Below are positions 1-5,635 of a stretch of DNA of 5,635 nucleotides, piece after piece. The DNA is from Pseudomonadota bacterium (GTDB lineage Bacteria > Pseudomonadota > Gammaproteobacteria > Burkholderiales > Burkholderiaceae_D): the NCBI GenBank assembly GCA_023435945.1, contig JAEZLB010000156.1, positions 1 to 5,635 of the forward strand. Direction: 5' to 3'. The notes beneath the pieces are model-generated. The model was given only the letters and a program-made list of their open reading frames with translations. It was not told the DNA's origin and ran no database searches. The translations under genes and the position numbers were made by a program. The first letter of the stretch is position 1; every line of letters starts with the position of its first letter.

Positions 1-1
1 G

Positions 2-1954
2 GAAATGAGGGCGCATCGCTGTGATGGGGTGCTTTATCTGGAATGGGAAGTTGCAGATAGCGGCAGCGCTCCATTTAAAGCAGAGAATTTTTCTCGTCAT
101 GTGCAGCAGGTGGTGCAGGCGCTGCAAGCAACCCAGAGCTTGCAGGATTTAGGCGACAGAGCAGCCGAGCAGATGCAGCAGGTCACGGGTTTTGATCGTG
201 TGATGGTCTATCGCTTTGACGAGGACTGGCATGGCGTTGTGATATCGGAAGCCTGCCGCAACGGTATGGACTCCTACCTGGGCCTGCATTTCCCCGCCTC
301 CGATATCCCAGCACAGGCAAGGGCCATCTTCCTTCAGAACAGTCTGCGCATGATTCCCGATGTGGATTACACGCCGGCCAAAATTCATCCCGGCATTGAT
401 CCGCAGAGCGGAGATTCACTGAATCTGTCAAGAGCCATGTTGCGCAGCGTATCGCCCATTCATCTGGAATATCTGCGCAACATGAATGTGAAAGCCAGCC
501 TGACGATTTCATTGGTGAAGGATCAGAAACTGTGGGGGCTGATAGCGTGCCATCATGCGTCGCCGCTAAAAATAAAGAGCGATGCGCGCGTGGCAGCAGA
601 GTTGATAGGCCATCTGGTGTCATCCCAGCTCGACACCAAGGAAGAGAACGAAGAACGCGAACAGAAAGTAGCGCTGGACCAGGCTATTCCCTGCGTTCTG
701 GCACAACTCGAAACGAAGAGCGACCTGGCGCAGGGTTTTCGTGAGCATGCGGCTGACCTGCTGGCATTCGGAAAAATGGCGGCAGGCGGTATCGCTATCT
801 GTTATGAGAACGAATGGACGATGGCCGGGGATACGCCGGCAATAGCCGAGCTGGAAGCCTTGATGGAGTGGATAGGCGAGCGTTTTCCTCAACAGGCACT
901 GATTCATATGGCCCGGTTGTCCCATGCATATCCTGCAGCTGATGCTTACCGCGATATTGCCAGTGGGCTGCTGGTGATGACTATCAGCCGTTCCAAGCGC
1001 GATGCCATTTTATGGTTCAGGCCGGAAGTGGCGACTACGGTGAGCTGGGCGGGGGAGCCGGTGAAGGCGGTGCGTCAGACTGCAACAGGACGCACGCTGC
1101 ATCCGCGTGTTTCCTTCGCGACCTGGAAGGAAAGGGTGACGGGTCATGCACTTCCCTGGAAAACGATCGAGCTGGATGCGGTCCAGCAGTTGCGCAGCGG
1201 TATTCTGGGCCTGGCATTGCAGCAGGAGTACCGCAAGGAACAGCTCGCCCGGCAAAAGGCCGAGCGCCTGAGCAGGGAAAAAGATGAAATGGTGGCCATG
1301 GTGTCGCATGATCTGAAGACGCCATTGAATGTTGCATCGTTAAGTTTTGATTATCTGCAGCGCTACCACCCAGGCAAGGAACCGGCAGCACAACGCATGA
1401 TGGAGCGGGGTTCGCGCGCCATCGAGCTGATGGAAAGCCTGGTGACTAATATCCTGGATGTCGCCAAACTGGAGGCGGGTACGCTGGACCTTGTTCTGCA
1501 GCCTGAGAATGCGGCAGACCTGATTCTCGATGTGGTGGACATGTCGCTGCCGATAGCGCAGGAAAAAGGCATCACGTTATCCACGCAGATTCCGGACGTG
1601 GGTCCTCTGCAGGTGCGGTGTGAACGTTTTCGCGTTGGTCAGATTCTGGGCAACCTGGTTGGCAATGCCCTGAAGTTCACGCCGCGTGGCGGCCAGGTCA
1701 GCGTCTCGGTGGAGAAGCAGCGCAACCATCTGTTGTTCTCTGTGTGTGATACCGGGGAAGGCATATCCTCAGATCAGCTGGAAAAAATTTTTGAGCGCTA
1801 CTGGCAAGTCGGCGATAACAAGCGGCTGGGAACTGGTCTGGGCTTGTGGATTGCCAAGGGCTTTGTCGAGAAACACGATGGCCGGATATGGGTCGAGAGC
1901 GTGTTGGGCCAGGGCAGTACCTTTTATTTCACTTTGCCGCAGGCAACCACCTAA
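2..1954 (+). CDS. bphP: Bacteriophytochrome sensor histidine kinase, 5'-truncated by the window edge
   Basis: A red/far-red photoreceptor kinase that binds biliverdin and autophosphorylates on histidine. The reading frame is open at the left edge. The first residues (AHRCDGVLYLEWE) look like the end of the phytochrome N-terminal PAS domain, so the ATG at 5 is internal. Counting that ATG as residue 1, the GAF domain spans about 40-210, with the chromophore-pocket motif PASDIP (D100), SPIH (H153) and ACHH (H183). These match Deinococcus BphP D207, H260 and H290 at a constant offset of 107, so roughly 105 residues are missing, including the expected biliverdin Cys. The PHY domain (about 220-400) has a tongue with WFRPE and PRVSF (367-371). 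A helical linker leads to HisKA with SHDLKTP (H435), then HATPase: N-box N554, DTGEGI 582-587 and GTGLGL 609-614. There are no membrane segments and no receiver domain; the output partner is not in the window. bphO follows 70 nt downstream. Confidence 0.95.
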   Translation, partial: EMRAHRCDGVLYLEWEVADSGSAPFKAENFSRHVQQVVQALQATQSLQDLGDRAAEQMQQVTGFDRVMVYRFDEDWHGVVISEACRNGMDSYLGLHFPASDIPAQARAIFLQNSLRMIPDVDYTPAKIHPGIDPQSGDSLNLSRAMLRSVSPIHLEYLRNMNVKASLTISLVKDQKLWGLIACHHASPLKIKSDARVAAELIGHLVSSQLDTKEENEEREQKVALDQAIPCVLAQLETKSDLAQGFREHAADLLAFGKMAAGGIAICYENEWTMAGDTPAIAELEALMEWIGERFPQQALIHMARLSHAYPAADAYRDIASGLLVMTISRSKRDAILWFRPEVATTVSWAGEPVKAVRQTATGRTLHPRVSFATWKERVTGHALPWKTIELDAVQQLRSGILGLALQQEYRKEQLARQKAERLSREKDEMVAMVSHDLKTPLNVASLSFDYLQRYHPGKEPAAQRMMERGSRAIELMESLVTNILDVAKLEAGTLDLVLQPENAADLILDVVDMSLPIAQEKGITLSTQIPDVGPLQVRCERFRVGQILGNLVGNALKFTPRGGQVSVSVEKQRNHLLFSVCDTGEGISSDQLEKIFERYWQVGDNKRLGTGLGLWIAKGFVEKHDGRIWVESVLGQGSTFYFTLPQATT

Positions 1955-2024
1955 ACCATCCCGCTACCTGTCTAAGCGATAGTGAGACGGCCGCAGCGCG
2001 AGTAACACGGAACATTCCTGAAAA

Positions 2025-2660
2025 ATGACAGGCAACGCTTTATTGCAACAGCAGGAACTGCACACGCTCTCGTTGCGTGAGGGCCTCAGGCAGTCAACCC
2101 GTACCGAGCATGAACAATTGGAATCAGCGTTGGACCTGATGCGGACGGATTTCAGCCTGACTGAATATCGTGAATTGCTCGCTAAATATCATGGCTTCTA
2201 TCAATCCTTTGAAAATTTCATGAGGAAAGAAGCAGCGCAGCATTCTCCGGCTGTGCAGTTTTATATTGCCGGCGAGGGACGGTGGAAATTGTCCTGGCTG
2301 CAGAAGGACCTGGAGGCGTTGAATTGCAGGGACGATGCACAACGCTATCTCATGCCGCCCACTTGTTTTCCTGCTCTTTTTCCTTCTTCGTCTTATCTGC
2401 TCGGTGCCATTTATGTCATCGAAGGCTCCATGCTCGGCGGCACCGTTCTGTCACTACACTTCTCCCGCAGATTCGGCTTGTCGCCGGAAACACGATTGAA
2501 ATTTTTCAGCGGGTATGGGGCTGCGACGAAAACGCATTGGCAAGCCTTGCTGCAATTGATTGAAGCGTGCCCGCCCTGTGACAAGCGTGAAGAAGTCATA
2601 CTGGGCGCCAGGCGCATGTTTTCCTTATTGCATAAGCATTTGCTGCAGATCGGCAAGTGA
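2025..2660 (+). CDS. bphO: Heme oxygenase, biliverdin-producing (BphO type)
   Basis: Cleaves heme to biliverdin, CO and Fe2+ in the cytosol. Next to a bacteriophytochrome its likely job is to supply that protein's chromophore. The 211-residue length is usual for bacterial heme oxygenases. Near the N-terminus, LRQSTRTEHEQLE supplies the expected proximal heme ligand, H29. The distal-helix signature is YVIEGSMLGG (130-139), with the flexible glycines G134, G138 and G139. An in-frame TGA at 2019-2021 rules out any start upstream of the ATG at 2025. The Shine-Dalgarno site is poor (only GGAA at 2009-2012, about 12 nt away), so translation may be weak or coupled to bphP. No terminator is seen in the 70-nt gap after bphP, and co-transcription is likely. 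An iron-scavenging role (HemO/PigA type) is possible, but no heme-uptake genes are visible. The family assignment is firm; the pairing with BphP is inferred from context. Confidence 0.9.
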   Translation: MTGNALLQQQELHTLSLREGLRQSTRTEHEQLESALDLMRTDFSLTEYRELLAKYHGFYQSFENFMRKEAAQHSPAVQFYIAGEGRWKLSWLQKDLEALNCRDDAQRYLMPPTCFPALFPSSSYLLGAIYVIEGSMLGGTVLSLHFSRRFGLSPETRLKFFSGYGAATKTHWQALLQLIEACPPCDKREEVILGARRMFSLLHKHLLQIGK

Positions 2661-2715
2661 TGTGCCGTGTCGCAGATGCTTGCCAGTTCGGCGCAGCTCA
2701 TCTTCTCACAAAAAT

Positions 2716-2730
2716 TTCTAATTCTTATCA
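2716..2730. promoter_or_regulatory. Fur-like 7-1-7 palindrome (candidate operator)
   Basis: TTCTAATTCTTATCA matches the Fur consensus TGATAATNATTATCA at 11 of the 14 specified positions, by manual comparison. It lies 56 nt after bphO and 165 nt before egtD, in an AT-rich stretch where a chance match is more likely. A second half-site, TGAGAAT, reads on the minus strand near 2874-2880. Iron control would make sense for an iron-dependent EgtB, but this is inference. No promoter elements are clearly tied to the palindrome. Confidence 0.3.
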
Positions 2731-2860
2731 ACGCTTTTTCAGTCTGGTGGAGTAATTACAGAATCTCTGCTGTCAAACCTGCGATTCCCAATACACTTCA
2801 TGGTGCTTCCTGTATCGGCGACGTGACTTTGTGAAATAACAAATGCAGGAAACATCAGCA

Positions 2861-2869
2861 TGCTGTAAT
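2861..2869 (+). promoter_or_regulatory. Possible extended -10 promoter element for egtD
   Basis: TGCTGTAAT fits the extended -10 pattern TGnTATAAT with one mismatch. Transcription would start about 20 nt before the egtD ATG, leaving a short leader that includes the ribosome binding site. No good -35 hexamer sits at 16-18 nt spacing; extended -10 promoters can work without one. This is a weak, pattern-only call. Confidence 0.25.
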
Positions 2870-2883
2870 GCCTATTCTCATTC

Positions 2884-2890
2884 AAAGGAG
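2884..2890 (+). promoter_or_regulatory. Ribosome binding site of egtD
   Basis: AAAGGAG lies 5 nt before the ATG at 2896. It selects this start over the next in-frame ATG (codon 23), which lacks such a site. Confidence 0.75.
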
Positions 2891-2895
2891 AACGG

Positions 2896-3921
2896 ATGCT
2901 TCACACCACGCGAAATGAAACAGCGGAAAGATGTGGCAGTGCCGATGTCAACTTACCTTTTATGTCCGCCGGGTTTCGTTTCGTGGATTGCAAGCCTAGG
3001 ATGTCCAGTTTCCGCGATGCCGTGATTGCAGGCCTGAGCGCCACCCCTAAAAACCTGGACCCGAAATTCTTTTATGATGAGGCAGGCAGCCGCCTGTTTG
3101 AACAGATCTGCGATCTGCCGGAGTACTATCCAACGCGTACAGAGATGGCAATTCTTGAACAGAATGTCGACGTGCTGCATGAAGTCGTTGGAAACAACAT
3201 CGAACTGGTGGAATTTGGCAGCGGCAGCAGCAGGAAAGGACGTTTAATGCTCGACCGCCTGCGCCCGGCGTCTTACGTGGCGATCGACATTTCACGCGAA
3301 CAGTTGCTCCAGGCTTGCAATGAGTTATCCGAGATCTACCCGAACCTTTCCATTACTGCGGTATGTGCCGACTACTCGCTGCCTTTGTATTGGAGTGACG
3401 ATAACGACCATCATCGGCGTCGCTTGGCATTTTTTCCGGGCTCTACCATAGGGAATTTTTATCCGGATGAGGCGCTCGCCTTTCTTGTTAATGTACGAAA
3501 TATGGTGGGACAAAAAGGAGGGCTGCTGATTGGGGTGGATCTGAAAAAAAATGCCGAGCAATTGAACGCCGCGTACAACGATAGCGCAGGCGTCACTGCA
3601 GCGTTCAATCTCAATCTTCTGCATCGCATCAATCGGGAACTTCAAGGTGATTTTCTACCCCATCAGTTCCGTCATCATGCTTTTTACAACGAAGAAGCAG
3701 GACGTGTGGAAATGCATCTGTTGAGCCTGTGCGAACAGGGTGTACATATTGGAGACCGGTCATTTCATTTTGCACAGGGCGAGAGCCTGCACACGGAGAA
3801 TTCATACAAGTACACGGTATCCGAATTTCATGTGCTCGCCGCCCAAGCCGGCTTTCAGGCAAGGCAAGTATGGCAGGATGAGGCTCGCCTGTTCAGCGTG
3901 CACTATCTGCAGGCTCATTAA
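2896..3921 (+). CDS. egtD: L-histidine N-alpha-methyltransferase, ergothioneine biosynthesis
   Basis: Transfers three methyl groups from S-adenosylmethionine to the alpha-amine of histidine, giving hercynine, the first step of ergothioneine synthesis. The 341-residue protein has the family fold in order: FFYDEAGSRLFEQI (Y60), LPEYYPTR (74-81), SAM motif VEFGSGSS (105-112) with acidic D131 and D159, PGSTIGNF (N187), AAYNDSAGVTAAFNLN (Y227), and HTENSYKY (E301, S303). These correspond to Mycobacterium EgtD Y39, Y56, N166, Y206, E282 and S284, which bind histidine, so the active site looks complete. The first 20-25 residues are a non-conserved extension, but the strong ribosome binding site supports this start. 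A Met at codon 23 is the alternative. The next gene starts 18 nt downstream, and egtB follows that one, so this is the first gene of a probable operon. Confidence 0.95.
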   Translation: MLHTTRNETAERCGSADVNLPFMSAGFRFVDCKPRMSSFRDAVIAGLSATPKNLDPKFFYDEAGSRLFEQICDLPEYYPTRTEMAILEQNVDVLHEVVGNNIELVEFGSGSSRKGRLMLDRLRPASYVAIDISREQLLQACNELSEIYPNLSITAVCADYSLPLYWSDDNDHHRRRLAFFPGSTIGNFYPDEALAFLVNVRNMVGQKGGLLIGVDLKKNAEQLNAAYNDSAGVTAAFNLNLLHRINRELQGDFLPHQFRHHAFYNEEAGRVEMHLLSLCEQGVHIGDRSFHFAQGESLHTENSYKYTVSEFHVLAAQAGFQARQVWQDEARLFSVHYLQAH

Positions 3922-3923
3922 AC

Positions 3924-3931
3924 AGAGGAGG
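3924..3931 (+). promoter_or_regulatory. Ribosome binding site of the ASRT-like gene
   Basis: AGAGGAGG lies 8 nt before the ATG at 3940 and just after the egtD stop. This near-ideal site supports the small gene as real and well translated. Confidence 0.8.
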
Positions 3932-3939
3932 ATAAGGCA

Positions 3940-4320
3940 ATGGCTAGGCCAGGCATAGGCAGCAGGACATGGGTGATAGGCGATGGTTATATTCCTGCAT
4001 GGAGCAATGGTCCTGATCCGGAAATGACCAGCCATGAGTCGGCTTCGCTGCTGAATGCCGGTGATACCGATGCGCAGGTGCGCTTTACCATTTACCACGA
4101 AGACCGGGAACCGGTCGGGCCTTACCTGCTCACCGTGCCGGCACGCCGTACGCTGCACCAGCGGCTGAATGAGCTGAATCATCCGGAACCCATTCCATCC
4201 GGAAGAGGTTATGCAGTACTGATCGAATCAGATCAGCCTATCGTCGTGCAGCACACGCGACTAGATTCGCGCCAGGCTGCCAATACTATCTTCAGCACCA
4301 TCGCTCATCCGTTGGACTGA
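3940..4320 (+). CDS. Sensory rhodopsin transducer (ASRT) family protein, PF07100
   Basis: A small soluble protein of 126 residues, the full length of the family. As recalled from the Anabaena sensory rhodopsin transducer, it matches along its whole length: GYIPAWSNGPDPE (16-28), SHESASLLNAGD (31-42), EPVGPYLLTVPARRT (57-71), an NELN/PIP segment (77-86), and PIVVQHTRLDSRQAANT (100-116). There is no signal peptide and no membrane helix. Anabaena ASRT is a tetrameric beta-sandwich that binds sensory rhodopsin; the wider superfamily has been proposed to bind small molecules such as carbohydrates, and DNA binding has also been suggested. No rhodopsin gene is present here. The gene lies between egtD (18 nt) and egtB (24 nt to its chosen start), which points to a role tied to ergothioneine or to its regulation. 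That role is inference; the family call is strong and the biochemical function is unknown. Confidence 0.9.
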   Translation: MARPGIGSRTWVIGDGYIPAWSNGPDPEMTSHESASLLNAGDTDAQVRFTIYHEDREPVGPYLLTVPARRTLHQRLNELNHPEPIPSGRGYAVLIESDQPIVVQHTRLDSRQAANTIFSTIAHPLD

Positions 4321-4328
4321 ATGCGGCC

Positions 4329-4337
4329 GGGAGGTGA
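4329..4337 (+). promoter_or_regulatory. Ribosome binding site that fixes the egtB start
   Basis: GGGAGGTGA, close to the ideal anti-16S sequence, lies 7 nt before the ATG at 4345. The in-frame ATG at 4321 directly abuts the upstream TGA but has no comparable site, and this Shine-Dalgarno would lie inside its coding sequence. The start at 4345 is therefore preferred. Confidence 0.8.
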
Positions 4338-4344
4338 GGAAACT

Positions 4345-5628
4345 ATGAGCACAGCGGTCTGGCACAACCAGGAAACCTTATTAGGTGCATACTGGCAGCA
4401 ACGTTATGCCGAGGTGCGGGAACAGTCGCTGCGGTTATGCGCCCCCCTGCAGACCGAGGATTATGTGATCCAGACCATGCCTAACGTCAGTCCGCCCAAA
4501 TGGCATTTGGCACATGTGAGCTGGTTCTTCGAAACCTTTCTGTTGAAACCGTATCTGCCGGGTTATCGCGACTATGCGCCCGAGTTCGCGCATCTGTTCA
4601 ATTCCTATTATCAGACAGTAGGCGCGCCTTATCCGCGTGCGAGGCGCGGCTTGCTGTCGCGCCCCGGGGTGGAGGACATACTCCGTTACCGTCAGCATGT
4701 GGACCTTGCCATGCAGGAGCTGATCGAACATATGCCGGAAGGGCAGGCGGGCAGCGAGGTGATAGCGCGTCTGATGCTGGGGTTGCAGCATGAGCAGCAG
4801 CATCAGGAATTGCTGCTAACCGACATCAAGCATATCCTCGCGACCAATCCCTTGCGGCCGGCCTATATGACGCCGCGCGACAGGGCCAGTCATGGCGATG
4901 CGCAAACCCTGCAATGGATGAACTACGAAGGCGGCATACAGCACATCGGGCATGAGGGAGATGGCTGCCACTTCGATAATGAAGCGCCACGGCATGCCGT
5001 GCTGATGCAGGATTATGCGCTGGCCAGCCGACTGGTAACCAACGGCGAATACCTGGAATTTATAGAGCAGGGCGGATATTGTCAGTCGGAGTTATGGCTG
5101 GCGGATGGCTGGAACACGGTGCGTCAGGAAGGTTGGCAGGCGCCGCTCTACTGGGAAAAGCAGCAGGGGCAATGGCTGCTAATGTCACTGCAAGGCATGC
5201 AGCCGCTCAGGCTGGATGAGCCGGTCTGCCATGTGAGTTTCTACGAGGCTGATGCCTACGCTCGCTGGGCCGGTGCACGTTTGCCTAGGGAGACTGAGCT
5301 GGAACTGGCGCTGACTCAGGTGCGCCGGGAAGGGAATTTCGTTGAGTCAGGCCGGTTTCATCCACAGCCTGCAAGCGCATCGCAAACGCAGTTATATGGC
5401 GATGTATGGGAATGGACACAAAGCCCTTACGTTCCTTATCCGGGATTTCGTGCGTTGGACGGGGCTTTGGGCGAATACAATGGCAAGTTCATGTGCAGCC
5501 AGCTGGTATTGAAAGGCGGTTCGTGCGCGACGCCGCTTTCCCACATGCGAGCCAGTTATCGCAATTTTTTCATGCCGGCTGACCGCTGGCAGTTCACGGG
5601 TATCAGGCTCGCGAAATATCTGCACTAA
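4345..5628 (+). CDS. egtB: Ergothioneine biosynthesis sulfoxide synthase EgtB
   Basis: A non-heme iron enzyme that uses O2 to form a C-S bond between hercynine and a thiol (gamma-glutamylcysteine or cysteine), giving a sulfoxide. From the ATG at 4345 the protein has 427 residues, normal for the family. The DinB-like domain (about 10-165) carries the iron ligands: H57 in KWHLAHVSWFFE, and H149 and H153 in LGLQHEQQHQE. The C-terminal FGE-sulfatase-like domain (about 190-425) shows GDVWEWTQSPYVPYPGF (352-368), LKGGSCATP (389-397) and RWQFTGIRLA (414-423). A tyrosine pair, Y88-Y89 in LFNSYYQTVG, together with YNGKFMC near the C-terminus, resembles the non-mycobacterial (Chloracidobacterium-like, type II) EgtBs. 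That class can use cysteine directly, so no EgtC may be needed; the substrate here is inferred. Starting at 4321 instead would add eight residues. No C-S lyase is seen before the window ends. Confidence 0.94.
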   Translation: MSTAVWHNQETLLGAYWQQRYAEVREQSLRLCAPLQTEDYVIQTMPNVSPPKWHLAHVSWFFETFLLKPYLPGYRDYAPEFAHLFNSYYQTVGAPYPRARRGLLSRPGVEDILRYRQHVDLAMQELIEHMPEGQAGSEVIARLMLGLQHEQQHQELLLTDIKHILATNPLRPAYMTPRDRASHGDAQTLQWMNYEGGIQHIGHEGDGCHFDNEAPRHAVLMQDYALASRLVTNGEYLEFIEQGGYCQSELWLADGWNTVRQEGWQAPLYWEKQQGQWLLMSLQGMQPLRLDEPVCHVSFYEADAYARWAGARLPRETELELALTQVRREGNFVESGRFHPQPASASQTQLYGDVWEWTQSPYVPYPGFRALDGALGEYNGKFMCSQLVLKGGSCATPLSHMRASYRNFFMPADRWQFTGIRLAKYLH

Positions 5629-5635
5629 ATTTTTC

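Larger units (their letters stand above)
2661..2895 (+). other. Intergenic region between bphO and egtD
   Basis: This 235-nt stretch separates the photoreceptor block from the ergothioneine block. It is more AT-rich than the flanking genes and I find no convincing coding sequence in it. It is the only gap long enough for a promoter of the egtD unit. It contains a Fur-like palindrome, a possible extended -10 element and the egtD ribosome binding site, listed separately. I see no classic hairpin followed by a T-run, so read-through from bphO cannot be excluded. Confidence 0.6.

Noticed and set aside
5..7. ATG near the left edge as the true start of the phytochrome kinase
   Set aside because: The residues right after it already match the end of the phytochrome PAS domain, the codon before it is open in frame, and the constant offset of 107 to Deinococcus BphP shows that about 105 residues are missing.
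2674..2703. Imperfect inverted repeat after bphO (AGATG...CATCT with inner GCC/GGC) as a terminator
   Set aside because: The stem is short and interrupted, and no T-run follows directly, so it does not qualify as an intrinsic terminator.
2411..2731. 106-codon minus-strand open frame over the bphO 3' end and the gap
   Set aside because: Most of it is antisense to the conserved heme oxygenase sequence, and it has no recognisable domain.
2843..3025. 60-codon frame starting in the gap and overlapping egtD in another frame
   Set aside because: It has no good ribosome binding site, no recognisable motif, and runs through the egtD coding sequence, which is clearly real.
3802..4182. 126-codon open frame on the minus strand across the egtD end and the ASRT-like gene
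   Set aside because: It lies antisense to two strongly recognised genes, shows no recognisable motif and is best explained as a shadow of their codon usage.
4321..4323. ATG touching the upstream TGA as the egtB start
   Set aside because: The near-ideal Shine-Dalgarno at 4329-4337 lies downstream of this ATG and serves the ATG at 4345; the eight extra residues show no family similarity that I recognise.
1..5635. Mobile elements, CRISPR arrays, tRNA or rRNA genes
   Set aside because: Reading by eye showed no transposase motifs, no regularly spaced direct repeats and no tRNA- or rRNA-like segments; the genes are dense and intact apart from the edge truncation.

Overview
The window carries five genes, all on the + strand. 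They form two functional blocks: a red/far-red photoreceptor block (bphP fragment, bphO) and an ergothioneine block (egtD, an ASRT-family gene, egtB). Moderate GC content, proteobacterial-style Shine-Dalgarno sites and the protein types suggest a Gram-negative proteobacterium. A beta- or gammaproteobacterial environmental lineage is my best guess. That placement is inference, because the window holds no rRNA or other taxonomic marker.

Positions 2-1954 hold the 3' part of a bacteriophytochrome histidine kinase. The frame is open at the left edge, and the missing N-terminus should contain most of the PAS domain and the biliverdin-attaching cysteine. After a 70-nt gap comes bphO (2025-2660), a heme oxygenase that would turn heme into the biliverdin chromophore used by BphP. 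Photoreceptor and chromophore supply therefore sit together. The kinase comes before the oxygenase, the reverse of the bphO-bphP order of the best-known examples, and no response regulator is visible.

Positions 2661-2895 are non-coding. They contain a Fur-like palindrome and a possible extended -10 element, and end in a good ribosome binding site. From 2896 there is a tight three-gene unit: egtD (histidine N-alpha-methyltransferase), a 126-residue homologue of the Anabaena sensory rhodopsin transducer (ASRT, PF07100), and egtB (iron-dependent sulfoxide synthase). The gaps are 18 and 24 nt, and each gene has its own strong Shine-Dalgarno site, so co-transcription is very likely. EgtD would make hercynine and EgtB would join it to a thiol donor. 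No C-S lyase or egtC is seen; egtB ends seven bases before the window does.

The most notable point is the ASRT-like gene between the two core ergothioneine genes, with no rhodopsin present and a phytochrome/heme-oxygenase pair just upstream. Two readings are possible. ASRT-like proteins may serve in ergothioneine metabolism, for example as a small-molecule-binding subunit or sensor. Alternatively, the locus may link light sensing to antioxidant production. Both are hypotheses; the gene order itself is read directly from the sequence.
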